Positions 51,731 to 58,916 of a DNA stretch of 64,000 nucleotides are shown here, piece after piece. Position 1 is the first letter of the stretch. Each line of letters starts with the position of its first letter. The notes under the pieces were generated by a model that did not search any database, was not told the origin of the DNA, and was given only the letters and a program-made list of their open reading frames with translations. Source of the stretch: JALOAD01 sp023228995 [NCBI: Candidatus Muiribacterium halophilum] (GTDB taxonomy: Bacteria > Muiribacteriota > Muiribacteriia > Muiribacteriales); assembly GCA_023228995.1 (NCBI GenBank), contig JALOAD010000015.1, positions 4,320-68,319 of the forward strand, read 5' to 3'. Made by a program: the position numbers and the translations under genes.

Positions 51731-51758
51731 TAATCTTTTCAATTTTATTTGCCGATAA
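51731..51758 (+). promoter_or_regulatory. sigma-28 (FliA/SigD)-like promoter before flgB
   Basis: TAATCTTT (51731-51738), 12 bases, then GCCGATAA (51751-51758). The -10 half is an exact match to the flagellar sigma-28 consensus; the -35 half matches 6 of 8 positions and the spacer is one base longer than usual. It lies about 35 bases before the flgB start. Confidence 0.5.
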
Positions 51759-51792
51759 TAGAATTATAATAATATTTAATGAGAGGATGCCA

Positions 51793-52212
51793 ATGATTTC
51801 AAGACTAGAGTCAGCAAAAACTTTAAGACTTCTTGAACAAGGACTTGATTGTGCTTCTTTTAGACATAGAATAATCTCAAACAATATCGCAAATGTTGAT
51901 ACTCCAGGGTTTAAAATATCTGGTGTAAAGTTTGAAGATAAATTAAGAAAAGTTTTAAACGATGATGGTATAAAAGGAGTCAGAACTCACGCAAATCACA
52001 TGCCTGTTGGACTTCCACAATATAATGAAGTTATTCCACAAAAAATCATGTTCACAGATACTAATTATAGAAACGATAAAAACAATGTTGATATTGATGT
52101 TGAAATGGCAAAAATGAGTAAAAACTCTATTTATTATGAAGCATGTATAACAAGAACAAATAGTTTTTTCACTAATCTTGATGAAGCTATAACTAAAGGC
52201 GGAGGTAGATAA
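51793..52212 (+). CDS. flgB: flagellar basal-body rod protein FlgB
   Basis: About 139 residues from the ATG at 51793, chosen because GAGAGG lies 6 bases before it (an ATG two codons upstream sits directly on the SD). The rod-protein signature is present near residue 27 (ISNNIANVDTPGFKI), and the C terminus has the conserved FlgB helix (VDIDVEMAKMSKNSIYYEA). It forms the proximal rod at the MS ring. First gene of a three-gene plus-strand unit with flgC and marC; fliE, which normally follows flgBC, is missing from the unit. Confidence 0.95.
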   Translation: MISRLESAKTLRLLEQGLDCASFRHRIISNNIANVDTPGFKISGVKFEDKLRKVLNDDGIKGVRTHANHMPVGLPQYNEVIPQKIMFTDTNYRNDKNNVDIDVEMAKMSKNSIYYEACITRTNSFFTNLDEAITKGGGR

Positions 52213-52214
52213 AA

Positions 52215-52658
52215 ATGAGAATATTTGGAGCAATTGATGCTGCATCTTCAGGTCTTACAGCTCAGAGATTAAGAATGGACTGTATTTCAAACAATATAGC
52301 TAATGTTAATACAACTAGAACTAAAGAAGGTGGACCTTATAGAAGACAAGTTCCTGTGTTTTTACCAAGACAAGAGCAAAAATTTAATATACCATTTCCA
52401 CCAAGAAAAGGTATTGATTCAATAGGAGAAGGAGTAAGAATTGGAGGAATTCAATCTGATAATTCTGAATTAAGAAAAGTTTTTGAACCTGGTCATCCTG
52501 ATGCTGACAAAGACGGTTATGTACAGTATCCAAATGTTCAGATAGTCAAAGAAATGGTTGACATGATATCTGCAAATAGATCTTATGAAGCAAATGTATC
52601 TACAATAACTACAGCGCAAAACATGGCACAAAAAGCAATTGGTATTGGTAGTCGTTAA
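52215..52658 (+). CDS. flgC: flagellar basal-body rod protein FlgC
   Basis: 147 residues. The N-terminal rod motif is SNNIANVNTTRTKEGGPYRRQ, the middle has VFEPGHPDADKDGYVQYPNVQIVKEMVDMI and the C terminus NRSYEANVSTITTAQNMAQKAIGIG, all standard FlgC features. It starts 2 bases after flgB with a strong GGAGGT SD inside the flgB tail. The stop overlaps the ATG of the marC-like gene (TAATG), implying co-translation of a rod protein with an integral membrane protein. Confidence 0.96.
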   Translation: MRIFGAIDAASSGLTAQRLRMDCISNNIANVNTTRTKEGGPYRRQVPVFLPRQEQKFNIPFPPRKGIDSIGEGVRIGGIQSDNSELRKVFEPGHPDADKDGYVQYPNVQIVKEMVDMISANRSYEANVSTITTAQNMAQKAIGIGSR

Positions 52659-53287
52659 TGACAGCTAATATTAATTGGGTAACTGCATTTGTAACGATTT
52701 TTACAATAATAGATCCTTTTGGTCTAATTCCAATATTTCTTGGAGTAGCTGGAAAACTTGAAAAAAAACAAAGGATTAAAACAATTTTTTTATCATGTAC
52801 AATAGCATTGATTGTTTCTTCGTTTTTTTTATTTTTAGGAAAACCTTTATTAAAAGTATTAGGACTATCTTTTGAAAGTTTTTATATAGCAGGAGGAATA
52901 TTACTTTTTCTTGTAGCATTAGATATGCTTTTTGCAAGGCCAAGAAGAACAAGAAACTCTCCTGAAGAACAGGATGAAATAACTGATAATTATCTTGACA
53001 TTTCAGTGTTTCCTCTTGCAATACCAATGCTTGCAGGACCAGGGACAATTGCTACAATAATAATGTTCGCTTCTTCAGCAAAAAACATATTGGATTACGC
53101 AATAATTTTTGGATGTTTCGCAGTTTCACTATTAATATGCATGTTTTCAATGTTGTTTTCTGAATTTATTTTAAAATTACTAAAAAACACTGGACTAAAT
53201 GTTATAGACAGACTTATGGGAATGATACTTTCAGCTATGGCTGTACAATTTGTTTTAAATGCATTAAAAAATCTTTCGATTATTTAA
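52658..53287 (+). CDS. MarC family integral membrane protein
   Basis: 209 residues with six hydrophobic segments. Typical MarC/YhgN signatures are FVTIFTIIDPFGLIPIFLGV at the N terminus and FPLAIPMLAGPGTIATIIMF in the middle. The family was once linked to multiple antibiotic resistance, which has been questioned; its function is unknown. It is coupled to flgC by a TAATG overlap. The 3' end overlaps the convergent TPR gene by 24 bases. Confidence 0.92.
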   Translation: MTANINWVTAFVTIFTIIDPFGLIPIFLGVAGKLEKKQRIKTIFLSCTIALIVSSFFLFLGKPLLKVLGLSFESFYIAGGILLFLVALDMLFARPRRTRNSPEEQDEITDNYLDISVFPLAIPMLAGPGTIATIIMFASSAKNILDYAIIFGCFAVSLLICMFSMLFSEFILKLLKNTGLNVIDRLMGMILSAMAVQFVLNALKNLSII

Positions 53288-54127
53288 AGATATTTTTATA
53301 AAAATTAACAATAAAAGAAATAATAATAATTTCCATTCTATATAACTTTTTTCCCATAAAAATTTTGAATCAAAATGTTCATGTTTATGATGATGATGTT
53401 CATCTTTATCATGATTGTGAAAAACACCATGTTCACCATCTTCTATAAAATAAACAGGATGTTCTTCATGAAATTCACTATCTGAAAAATTAAATTTAAT
53501 TTTCATATCTTTTATAACATTATCATAAAATTCAAACTGTTCATTATTTTCTGTAGTTTTATATAACATACGTAACATTTTAATGTAATTTCCGTAAAAT
53601 AAATATTCTAATGGATCTTCTTTTTCAACCTTTTTTGTCTTTGAAAGCTCAAAAGCTATGAGAAGCGCTTGTTCAGCATTTTCATAATCTTTTGTAAAAA
53701 AAAGATTAATAAATCCAATTTCACCAAGTATTTTATGAATTTTATTATGTTTTGGATTTTTATGAATAAATTCGTTAAGTATATTTAAAGCTTTATCATA
53801 ATTTTTTAAATTTTTTGAATACATATAAGAAAGGTATATTGCTCCAATGTGATTATCTTTACTTAATGTATTAAACATTTCAAGCATTGATATCTGCTTG
53901 TAAATATCATTTCTAAAATCCTTTTTTATATGATAGAATTCATCAATTCTTACCCATAATATAGAAGCATAATATTTTTGAAAAGCATTTTTTAATATTC
54001 TAACAATATAAAAATCATCAAATTCATTGTTTTTAGTAAAGTTATATTTTGGAAAATAAAAAACATTAATTAAAATAAAACTAATTAAAAAAATTAAAAA
54101 TATATTTCTTTTACTAGTTAATATCAT
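53264..54127 (-). CDS. membrane-anchored TPR protein with His-rich loop, partner of ABC exporter
   Basis: 287 residues. An N-terminal membrane helix (about 8-26) is followed by TPR-like helices (YSKNLKNYDKALNILNEFIHKNPKHNKIHKILGEIG and a second pair), then a His/Asp/Glu-rich stretch (HNHDKDEHHHHKHEH near 240-258) and a C-terminal membrane helix (about 265-280). The His cluster could bind Zn, Ni or Cu. The start overlaps the ABC permease gene (ATGA), so it is the third gene of an ABC operon. Not a recognised named family; a role in metal handling is inference. Confidence 0.68.
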   Translation of the reverse strand: MILTSKRNIFLIFLISFILINVFYFPKYNFTKNNEFDDFYIVRILKNAFQKYYASILWVRIDEFYHIKKDFRNDIYKQISMLEMFNTLSKDNHIGAIYLSYMYSKNLKNYDKALNILNEFIHKNPKHNKIHKILGEIGFINLFFTKDYENAEQALLIAFELSKTKKVEKEDPLEYLFYGNYIKMLRMLYKTTENNEQFEFYDNVIKDMKIKFNFSDSEFHEEHPVYFIEDGEHGVFHNHDKDEHHHHKHEHFDSKFLWEKSYIEWKLLLFLLLLIFIKISLNNRKIF

Positions 54128-54861
54128 ATTTCCTTTCTCTCAAAAAAATAAGAAAAAATATTTATTATTAAAAAAGAATATAAAAATGAAAAAATCAATA
54201 TATATATAATATAAGTAAATGGAATGTGTTTTCCTGATATATAAGCTCTTATTATCTCAGAATAAAAATTAGAATCAGGTATTAAAAAACCAGATATTTT
54301 TTTAAGAAAAATATACTGAGTATTTGTTGATATATTTAAAACAACAGTATAAAAAAATAAAAAATAACTTAAAAAAAAGCCTTTAATAAAAGAAAAAACA
54401 AGAAATATACCAGATATTATAGAAATCCATACAAAAAATTTCAAAAGATAACTTATAAAAACATAAATAAATGCAAGCTTTAATCCATCAAAAACAACAC
54501 TTTCAAAAAATAATAACAAAAATATAATCAATAAATTTAAAGATAAAGTTAAAAAAATACCTTTTATTTTCCCAATAAAATACTTTTGTTTTGAAATTCC
54601 TCTTCCTAAAAGTAAATAAATTCTTTTTTCTTTTAAATCCACACCAATTTCAGAATATATCCATAATACAAGGAAAAAAAACACTAAAAAAGATAAAAAT
54701 GATAAGTTAATTCCAATAAATATTTCCCAAACAAAATGTTCTGAAAGAGTATTTATGTAAATATAACTTAAAAGATTAAACAATAAAAAAAATACAATCA
54801 ATGAATAGCTTTTTTTCTTAAATAAAGATATAAAAGTATATTTTGAAATAGTATCTAACAT
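54124..54861 (-). CDS. ABC-2 type transporter permease
   Basis: 245 residues with about six membrane helices (near 20-40, 52-72, 95-125, 130-160, 165-185 and 215-238). A short amphipathic motif (EIGVDLKEKRIYLLLGRGISKQKYFIGK) after the second helix is typical of ABC-2 permeases such as NosY and related exporters. The start lies inside the ATPase stop region (overlap of 7 bases) and the stop overlaps the His-rich TPR gene. Substrate unknown. Confidence 0.82.
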   Translation of the reverse strand: MLDTISKYTFISLFKKKSYSLIVFFLLFNLLSYIYINTLSEHFVWEIFIGINLSFLSFLVFFFLVLWIYSEIGVDLKEKRIYLLLGRGISKQKYFIGKIKGIFLTLSLNLLIIFLLLFFESVVFDGLKLAFIYVFISYLLKFFVWISIISGIFLVFSFIKGFFLSYFLFFYTVVLNISTNTQYIFLKKISGFLIPDSNFYSEIIRAYISGKHIPFTYIIYILIFSFLYSFLIINIFSYFFERKEI

Positions 54862-55535
54862 CCTATAGCCTCTTTTTCAAAAATATTTCTCAAACTTTCA
54901 AAATCTAAAAACTCTTTAGTTTCTTTGATTTTTTTTATATTTGAATTATGAAGTATTATAAATCTATCAGAAATATCCCATACAAGCTCAAGATTATGCG
55001 ATGTAAAAAAAACTGTTTTACCTTTTTCTTTCATATCTAAAATTGATTTTTTAAGATTTCGCTGCGCAGTTATATCAAGACCAGAATACGGTTCATCCAT
55101 AAGAATAGTATTTCTTTTAGATAATTCACATATTACAATACCTGTTTTTTGTCTCATACCTTTAGAAAAATCAATAATTTTTTTATCAAATTCATTTATA
55201 CCATAACTTTCAAGTTTTTCTTCAACTAACTTTTTATTAGTTTTAATTCCTTCAAGCTCAAGCAGATAATTAATACATTCAATTGCAGTGAAATCTTCAA
55301 AAAAGTAAGGTAATTCAGGTAAAAATATAAAATCTTCTTTTTCTTTAAAAAATATATCACCTTTATCAGGTTTTGAAATTCCACTTATAAGTTTTAAAGT
55401 TGTAGTCTTACCTTGTCCGTTAAGTGCAATAAAAGAAACAATTTCATTTTTATATATATCAAAAGAAACATTTTCAAGTATTATTTTATTAGAGTATTTT
55501 TTTGAAATATTATTTAGACTGAAATTTATATTCAT
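54855..55535 (-). CDS. ABC transporter ATP-binding protein
   Basis: 226 residues. The Walker A region reads ALNGQGKTTTLKLISG (Gly-Gln-Gly-Lys-Thr) near residue 37; the ABC signature is unusual, KGMRQKTGIV instead of LSGGQ, near 130. Walker B is TILMDEPYSGLD near 150, with the switch His in TSHNLELVWD. The weak signature (FSKGMRQK) is common in ABC-2 exporter ATPases. First gene of the ATPase-permease-TPR operon. Confidence 0.92.
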   Translation of the reverse strand: MNINFSLNNISKKYSNKIILENVSFDIYKNEIVSFIALNGQGKTTTLKLISGISKPDKGDIFFKEKEDFIFLPELPYFFEDFTAIECINYLLELEGIKTNKKLVEEKLESYGINEFDKKIIDFSKGMRQKTGIVICELSKRNTILMDEPYSGLDITAQRNLKKSILDMKEKGKTVFFTSHNLELVWDISDRFIILHNSNIKKIKETKEFLDFESLRNIFEKEAIGC

Positions 55536-55610
55536 AATTGAATCCTTTATAAAAAAAATTCTTTATAATAATTTTACAAACAAAAAAAAACCTTGTCAAA
55601 TACACTAAAA

Positions 55611-55639
55611 AAAAAAGCCTCCATAATAGAGGCTTTTTT
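55611..55639. terminator. bidirectional rho-independent terminator
   Basis: GCCTC (55617-55621) pairs with GAGGC (55629-55633) around CATAATA, flanked by A6 and T6 that extend the stem. Followed by a T-run on both strands. It lies just downstream of the pilin gene (minus strand) and upstream of the ABC operon. Confidence 0.85.
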
Positions 55640-55661
55640 ATAAAATATAAATTACAAATAA

Positions 55662-56048
55662 TTAGGATTGACCTGGTTCGTTATTAGCATTACCATGAAT
55701 ACTACAAACAACACCTTTTTTACCTTCATATGAATAAGAACCGCCACCAGTACAAGTTGGAAATTTACCACCTGCAAGATAATCCATTATTGCAGACTGA
55801 TCTCCATCACCAGTAAGTGCTACTGTATCTGTACCACCAACTTTAATAGTATCACCTTTTGTAGACTCCATATTAACCATTTCTATAGCAGCCTCAAGGT
55901 TTTTTGAGTTACCCCAACAAGTTTTTTTCTTAGCTTCTTCTCTTGCTTTTGAGAATCTTGGTAGAGCCATACCGGCAAGAATACCGATAATTGCAATAAC
56001 AATCATAAGTTCAATAAGTGTAAAACCTTTTTTCTTTCTAATAAACAT
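55662..56048 (-). CDS. type IV pilin-like protein (prepilin)
   Basis: 128 residues. It has a short leader RKKKG then the prepilin motif FTLIELMIVIAIIGILAGMALP, with cleavage expected before Phe and the conserved Glu5. The remainder is a small globular domain with three Cys (WGNSK after the helix, GKFPTCTGG, VVCSIHG) and an atypical repeat of GD/GT pairs. It is likely the major pilin for the PilB/PilT/PilC machine at 35655-39729. Stand-alone gene with a GGAGG SD, its own promoter (56090-56119) and terminator. Confidence 0.93.
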   Translation of the reverse strand: MFIRKKKGFTLIELMIVIAIIGILAGMALPRFSKAREEAKKKTCWGNSKNLEAAIEMVNMESTKGDTIKVGGTDTVALTGDGDQSAIMDYLAGGKFPTCTGGGSYSYEGKKGVVCSIHGNANNEPGQS

Positions 56049-56089
56049 ATTCTGCCTCCTTTATTTTTTTGGTTTTTATACCTAATTTA

Positions 56090-56119
56090 ATTATAACACA
56101 TATAGTTTGAAAGACGCAA
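56090..56119 (-). promoter_or_regulatory. putative pilin promoter
   Basis: On the minus strand TTGCGT (56119-56114) is followed after 18 bases by a perfect TATAAT (56095-56090). The pilin start codon at 56048 lies about 40 bases further, preceded by GGAGG. Confidence 0.5.
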
Positions 56120-56124
56120 TAGGA

Positions 56125-56143
56125 AATTAAATCCTATTTAATT
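56125..56143. promoter_or_regulatory. perfect AT-rich inverted repeat between pilin and STAS promoters
   Basis: AATTAAAT (56125-56132) and ATTTAATT (56136-56143) flank CCT. It lies just upstream of the pilin -35 box and upstream of the divergent STAS promoter, a position suitable for an operator. In such AT-rich DNA an 8-bp arm may arise by chance. Confidence 0.35.
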
Positions 56144-56163
56144 GAAAAACTTAAAAATGTAAT

Positions 56164-56192
56164 TAGACAAATTTAACTATATGTTATACAAT
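56164..56192 (+). promoter_or_regulatory. putative promoter of the STAS gene at 56235
   Basis: TAGACA (56164-56169), 17 bases, TACAAT (56187-56192), followed about 40 bases later by the GAGGT SD and ATG at 56235. Confidence 0.4.
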
Positions 56193-56234
56193 ATAATATG
56201 TTCTATAATAAAGTATAAATTTACTGAGGTAAAT

Positions 56235-56543
56235 ATGAAAAGTATAAATTATAAAAAAACCAATGATCATATAATATCATTTGAAGGTTTTATTGACTCA
56301 ATAGAAGATGCTGCAACTGTATCTGAAATTTTTGATAAAATATCAAAAGATAAACCAGAAAACATAATAATAAATCTTGAAAAAGCAGAATATATAAACA
56401 GTTCTATTCTCGGTGTTTTTATGAAATATTATAGATTAATGCCATATTCAAAAATTTCAATAAAATGTTGCAATCCTTATATAAGAGATTTGTTAAGAAT
56501 AACAGCACTTGATAAATTTTTTATACTAGATCCATCTGAATAA
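56235..56543 (+). CDS. small STAS-domain protein
   Basis: 102 residues from the ATG at 56235, chosen for the GAGGT SD a few bases upstream; an ATG at 56181 lies within the promoter region. The STAS core is ENIIINLEKAEYINSSILGVFMKYYRL with SS at the phosphorylation position, but the usual Gly after it is Ile. Stand-alone gene divergent from the pilin and convergent with the glycosylase gene. Possible target of the SpoIIE phosphatases in this window (inference). Confidence 0.8.
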   Translation: MKSINYKKTNDHIISFEGFIDSIEDAATVSEIFDKISKDKPENIIINLEKAEYINSSILGVFMKYYRLMPYSKISIKCCNPYIRDLLRITALDKFFILDPSE

Positions 56544-56551
56544 ATTTATTT

Positions 56552-57133
56552 TCAAAGTGTATTATAAAGATTTTTAACTAATTTAATATCTTGCCATGTC
56601 TGTTTTTTTATTATACTTGAATTTTCATTTCTCTCATTCCTAACAATATAACTTGGATGATACATTGGAATAACCTTAATATCGTTCCAATCATAAACAT
56701 TACCTCTAAGTTTTGATATACCATCTTTTTTATCAAGAAAAAATTTTGTAGCAGCATTTCCCAGAGTTATTATAATAGAAGGTTTCATAATCTCAATAAT
56801 ATAAAAAAGATAAGGAGAACACAAAGCAATTTCATCTTTTTCAGGATTTCTGTTTTCAGGAGGTCTACATTTAACAATATTAGTAATAAACATATCTTTT
56901 TCTCTATCAAACTCAACAGCTTCAAATATCTTTGTTAATAATTGTCCAGCTTTACCAACAAATGGAATTCCAGATTTATCCTCTTCTTCTCCAGGACCTT
57001 CTCCAACAACCAATATCTTTGACTCTATATTACCCATACCCGGAACAGTTTTTATTCTAGTCTCACTTAATCTACATAAAGTACAATTTTCTATAGTATT
57101 GCAAAGTTCATTTATTTCTAATTTTTTATCCAT
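56552..57133 (-). CDS. uracil-DNA glycosylase family 4 (Fe-S)
   Basis: 193 residues. Family 4/5 motifs are clear: Cys pair in ENCTLCRLSETR near residue 17, VVGEGPGEEEDKSGIPFVGKAGQLL near 42 (motif A), later Cys residues in IVKCRPPENRNP and IALCSPYL (four Cys for a 4Fe-4S cluster), and the C-terminal MYHPSYIVRN (motif with catalytic His). It removes uracil from DNA in base-excision repair. It follows the SulP transporter gene by 9 bases. Confidence 0.94.
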   Translation of the reverse strand: MDKKLEINELCNTIENCTLCRLSETRIKTVPGMGNIESKILVVGEGPGEEEDKSGIPFVGKAGQLLTKIFEAVEFDREKDMFITNIVKCRPPENRNPEKDEIALCSPYLFYIIEIMKPSIIITLGNAATKFFLDKKDGISKLRGNVYDWNDIKVIPMYHPSYIVRNERNENSSIIKKQTWQDIKLVKNLYNTL

Positions 57134-57142
57134 AATCTCTTA

Positions 57143-58822
57143 TCATTCCCCTTGTTGAATCTTTTTGTGTTTCTTAATAAATTCAATCGCATTATCTATA
57201 TTTCTAAATATCTTATCTTCGCCTATTTTTAATATAAGTTTTGATTTTTTAAATGCAATCATTGGTTGTGCATTCACACCAGATAATAGAATAATAATAC
57301 CTTTTTTTTCACAATTTTCAATAAAATCTTCCAAAGCTTTAAGACCTGTAGCATCAATTGCAGGAACATGTCTCATTCTAACAATTAAATACTCAGGAAA
57401 TTCTGACATTTGATACAAAGCTGTTTTAAATTTTTCAGCAGCTCCAAAAAAGAAAGGACCATTTATCTCAAAAACAAGTACATTTTCAGGAATCTGCCTA
57501 TTAACTATAGAAAAAGCATCTTTTGCTATATCTTCCATATCATCTATATCTTTACCAATAAAATCAGCATTTGATACTTCAGACATTCTCTTCATAAACA
57601 AAAGTCCAGCCATAAAAACACCTGCCTGAATAGCAACAGTAAGATCAATCAAAACTGTAAGAAGAAAAGTTGTAAGCAATACAAAAACGTCACTCTTAGG
57701 CGATTTCAATATTTTTAAAAACAACCTCCACTCACTCATATGATATGCAACCACTATAAGAATTGCTGATAAAAGACACATAGGTATCAAAGCAGCCATT
57801 TTTCCAAAGAAAAGAAGAATCAATAACAATGTAAAAGCATGTACAATACCTGAAATTGGAGAAAAAGCACCATTTTTAATATTAGTAGCTGTTCTTGCAA
57901 TTGCTCCAGTTGCAGGAATACCCATAAACATAGGACAAATAATATTAGCTATTCCTTGTGCAACAAGCTCCATATTAGAACGATGTTTTCTACCAGTCAT
58001 ACCATCTGCTACTACTGCTGAAAGTAAAGATTCAATTCCACCAAGAAGTGCAATCGTTATTGCAGCTGGAAAAACAAGCTTTATTTTATCAAATGACATA
58101 TCAGGTAAAACAAATGCCGGAAAAGCCGAACTAACTTCACCAAATCTTGAACCAATTGTTTCAACAGGTATTTTAAAAATTTTAACCAACAATGTAACAA
58201 ATACAAGTGTAAATATTGTTGAAGGTATTTTTTTAGTTATTTTAGGAAAATATACAATAAGAAAAAGTGATAATATTCCTAATAAAGTTGAATACAAATC
58301 TATATTATTAAAATTTTCAATTAAAAACTTTATTTTTTGATGAAATTCTGCTGGGAAAGTACCTTTTACAATTCCTAAAAAATCTTTCAACTGACTAGAA
58401 AAAATTATCAATGCAATACCAGAAGTAAAACCAACAGTAACCGGATATGGTATAAATTTAATAATACTACCCATTCCAGAAAAACCCATAATTAAAAGTA
58501 AAATACCAGCAATTACAGTCGCTGTAGCCAGTCCTTCATAGCCAAAATCAGACACAACTTTAAAAATAACAACAATAAATGCACCTGTTGGACCACCTAT
58601 TTGAAACCTTGAACCGCTAAATATTGAAATAAGAAATCCAGCTATTATAGCAGTATATAATCCTTGTTCAGGTTTAACACCAGAAGCTATTGCAAATGCA
58701 ATTGCCAAAGGAAGTGCAACTATACCTACAATAAAACCAGCAGATAAATCTTTAAAAAAATGTTTTGAAGTATAACCTTCTTTTAACGAACTGATAAGTT
58801 TTGGCACAAATTCATTCTTCAT
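57143..58822 (-). CDS. SulP family anion transporter with C-terminal STAS domain
   Basis: 559 residues. The N-terminal SulP signature is DLSAGFIVGIVALPLAIAFAIASGV, followed by about 10-12 membrane helices up to residue 410. A cytoplasmic STAS domain (about 440-555) has YLIVRMRHVPAIDATGLKALEDF. The family carries sulfate, bicarbonate, dicarboxylates or molybdate; the sequence does not tell which. SD GGAG before the ATG. Likely cotranscribed with the downstream uracil-DNA glycosylase. Confidence 0.94.
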   Translation of the reverse strand: MKNEFVPKLISSLKEGYTSKHFFKDLSAGFIVGIVALPLAIAFAIASGVKPEQGLYTAIIAGFLISIFSGSRFQIGGPTGAFIVVIFKVVSDFGYEGLATATVIAGILLLIMGFSGMGSIIKFIPYPVTVGFTSGIALIIFSSQLKDFLGIVKGTFPAEFHQKIKFLIENFNNIDLYSTLLGILSLFLIVYFPKITKKIPSTIFTLVFVTLLVKIFKIPVETIGSRFGEVSSAFPAFVLPDMSFDKIKLVFPAAITIALLGGIESLLSAVVADGMTGRKHRSNMELVAQGIANIICPMFMGIPATGAIARTATNIKNGAFSPISGIVHAFTLLLILLFFGKMAALIPMCLLSAILIVVAYHMSEWRLFLKILKSPKSDVFVLLTTFLLTVLIDLTVAIQAGVFMAGLLFMKRMSEVSNADFIGKDIDDMEDIAKDAFSIVNRQIPENVLVFEINGPFFFGAAEKFKTALYQMSEFPEYLIVRMRHVPAIDATGLKALEDFIENCEKKGIIILLSGVNAQPMIAFKKSKLILKIGEDKIFRNIDNAIEFIKKHKKIQQGE

Positions 58823-58916
58823 AATCCGCTCCTATTGAAAAACCCTGGCTCAATTACTTTTATCTAATTATTATATTAATACAACAACATAACATAAACA
58901 AGAAAAAGGATAATGT

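Larger units (their letters stand above)
51104..51792. other. 689-base intergenic region of nested repeats
   Basis: No supported gene. From left: about 70 bases of operon leader for acyP, module M2 (51173-51250), an inserted MITE-like element (51252-51405), the rest of M2 with its REP palindrome (to 51490), two 27-bp tandem units (51489-51542), a 25-base fragment shared with 18971-18993, module M1 (51576-51662), a variant REP half-site, and the flgB promoter region (51731-51792). Confidence 0.75.

Noticed and set aside
52776-53048. Minus-strand frame opposite marC
   Set aside because: Shadow of the marC-like gene; low-complexity Leu/Lys content and no SD.
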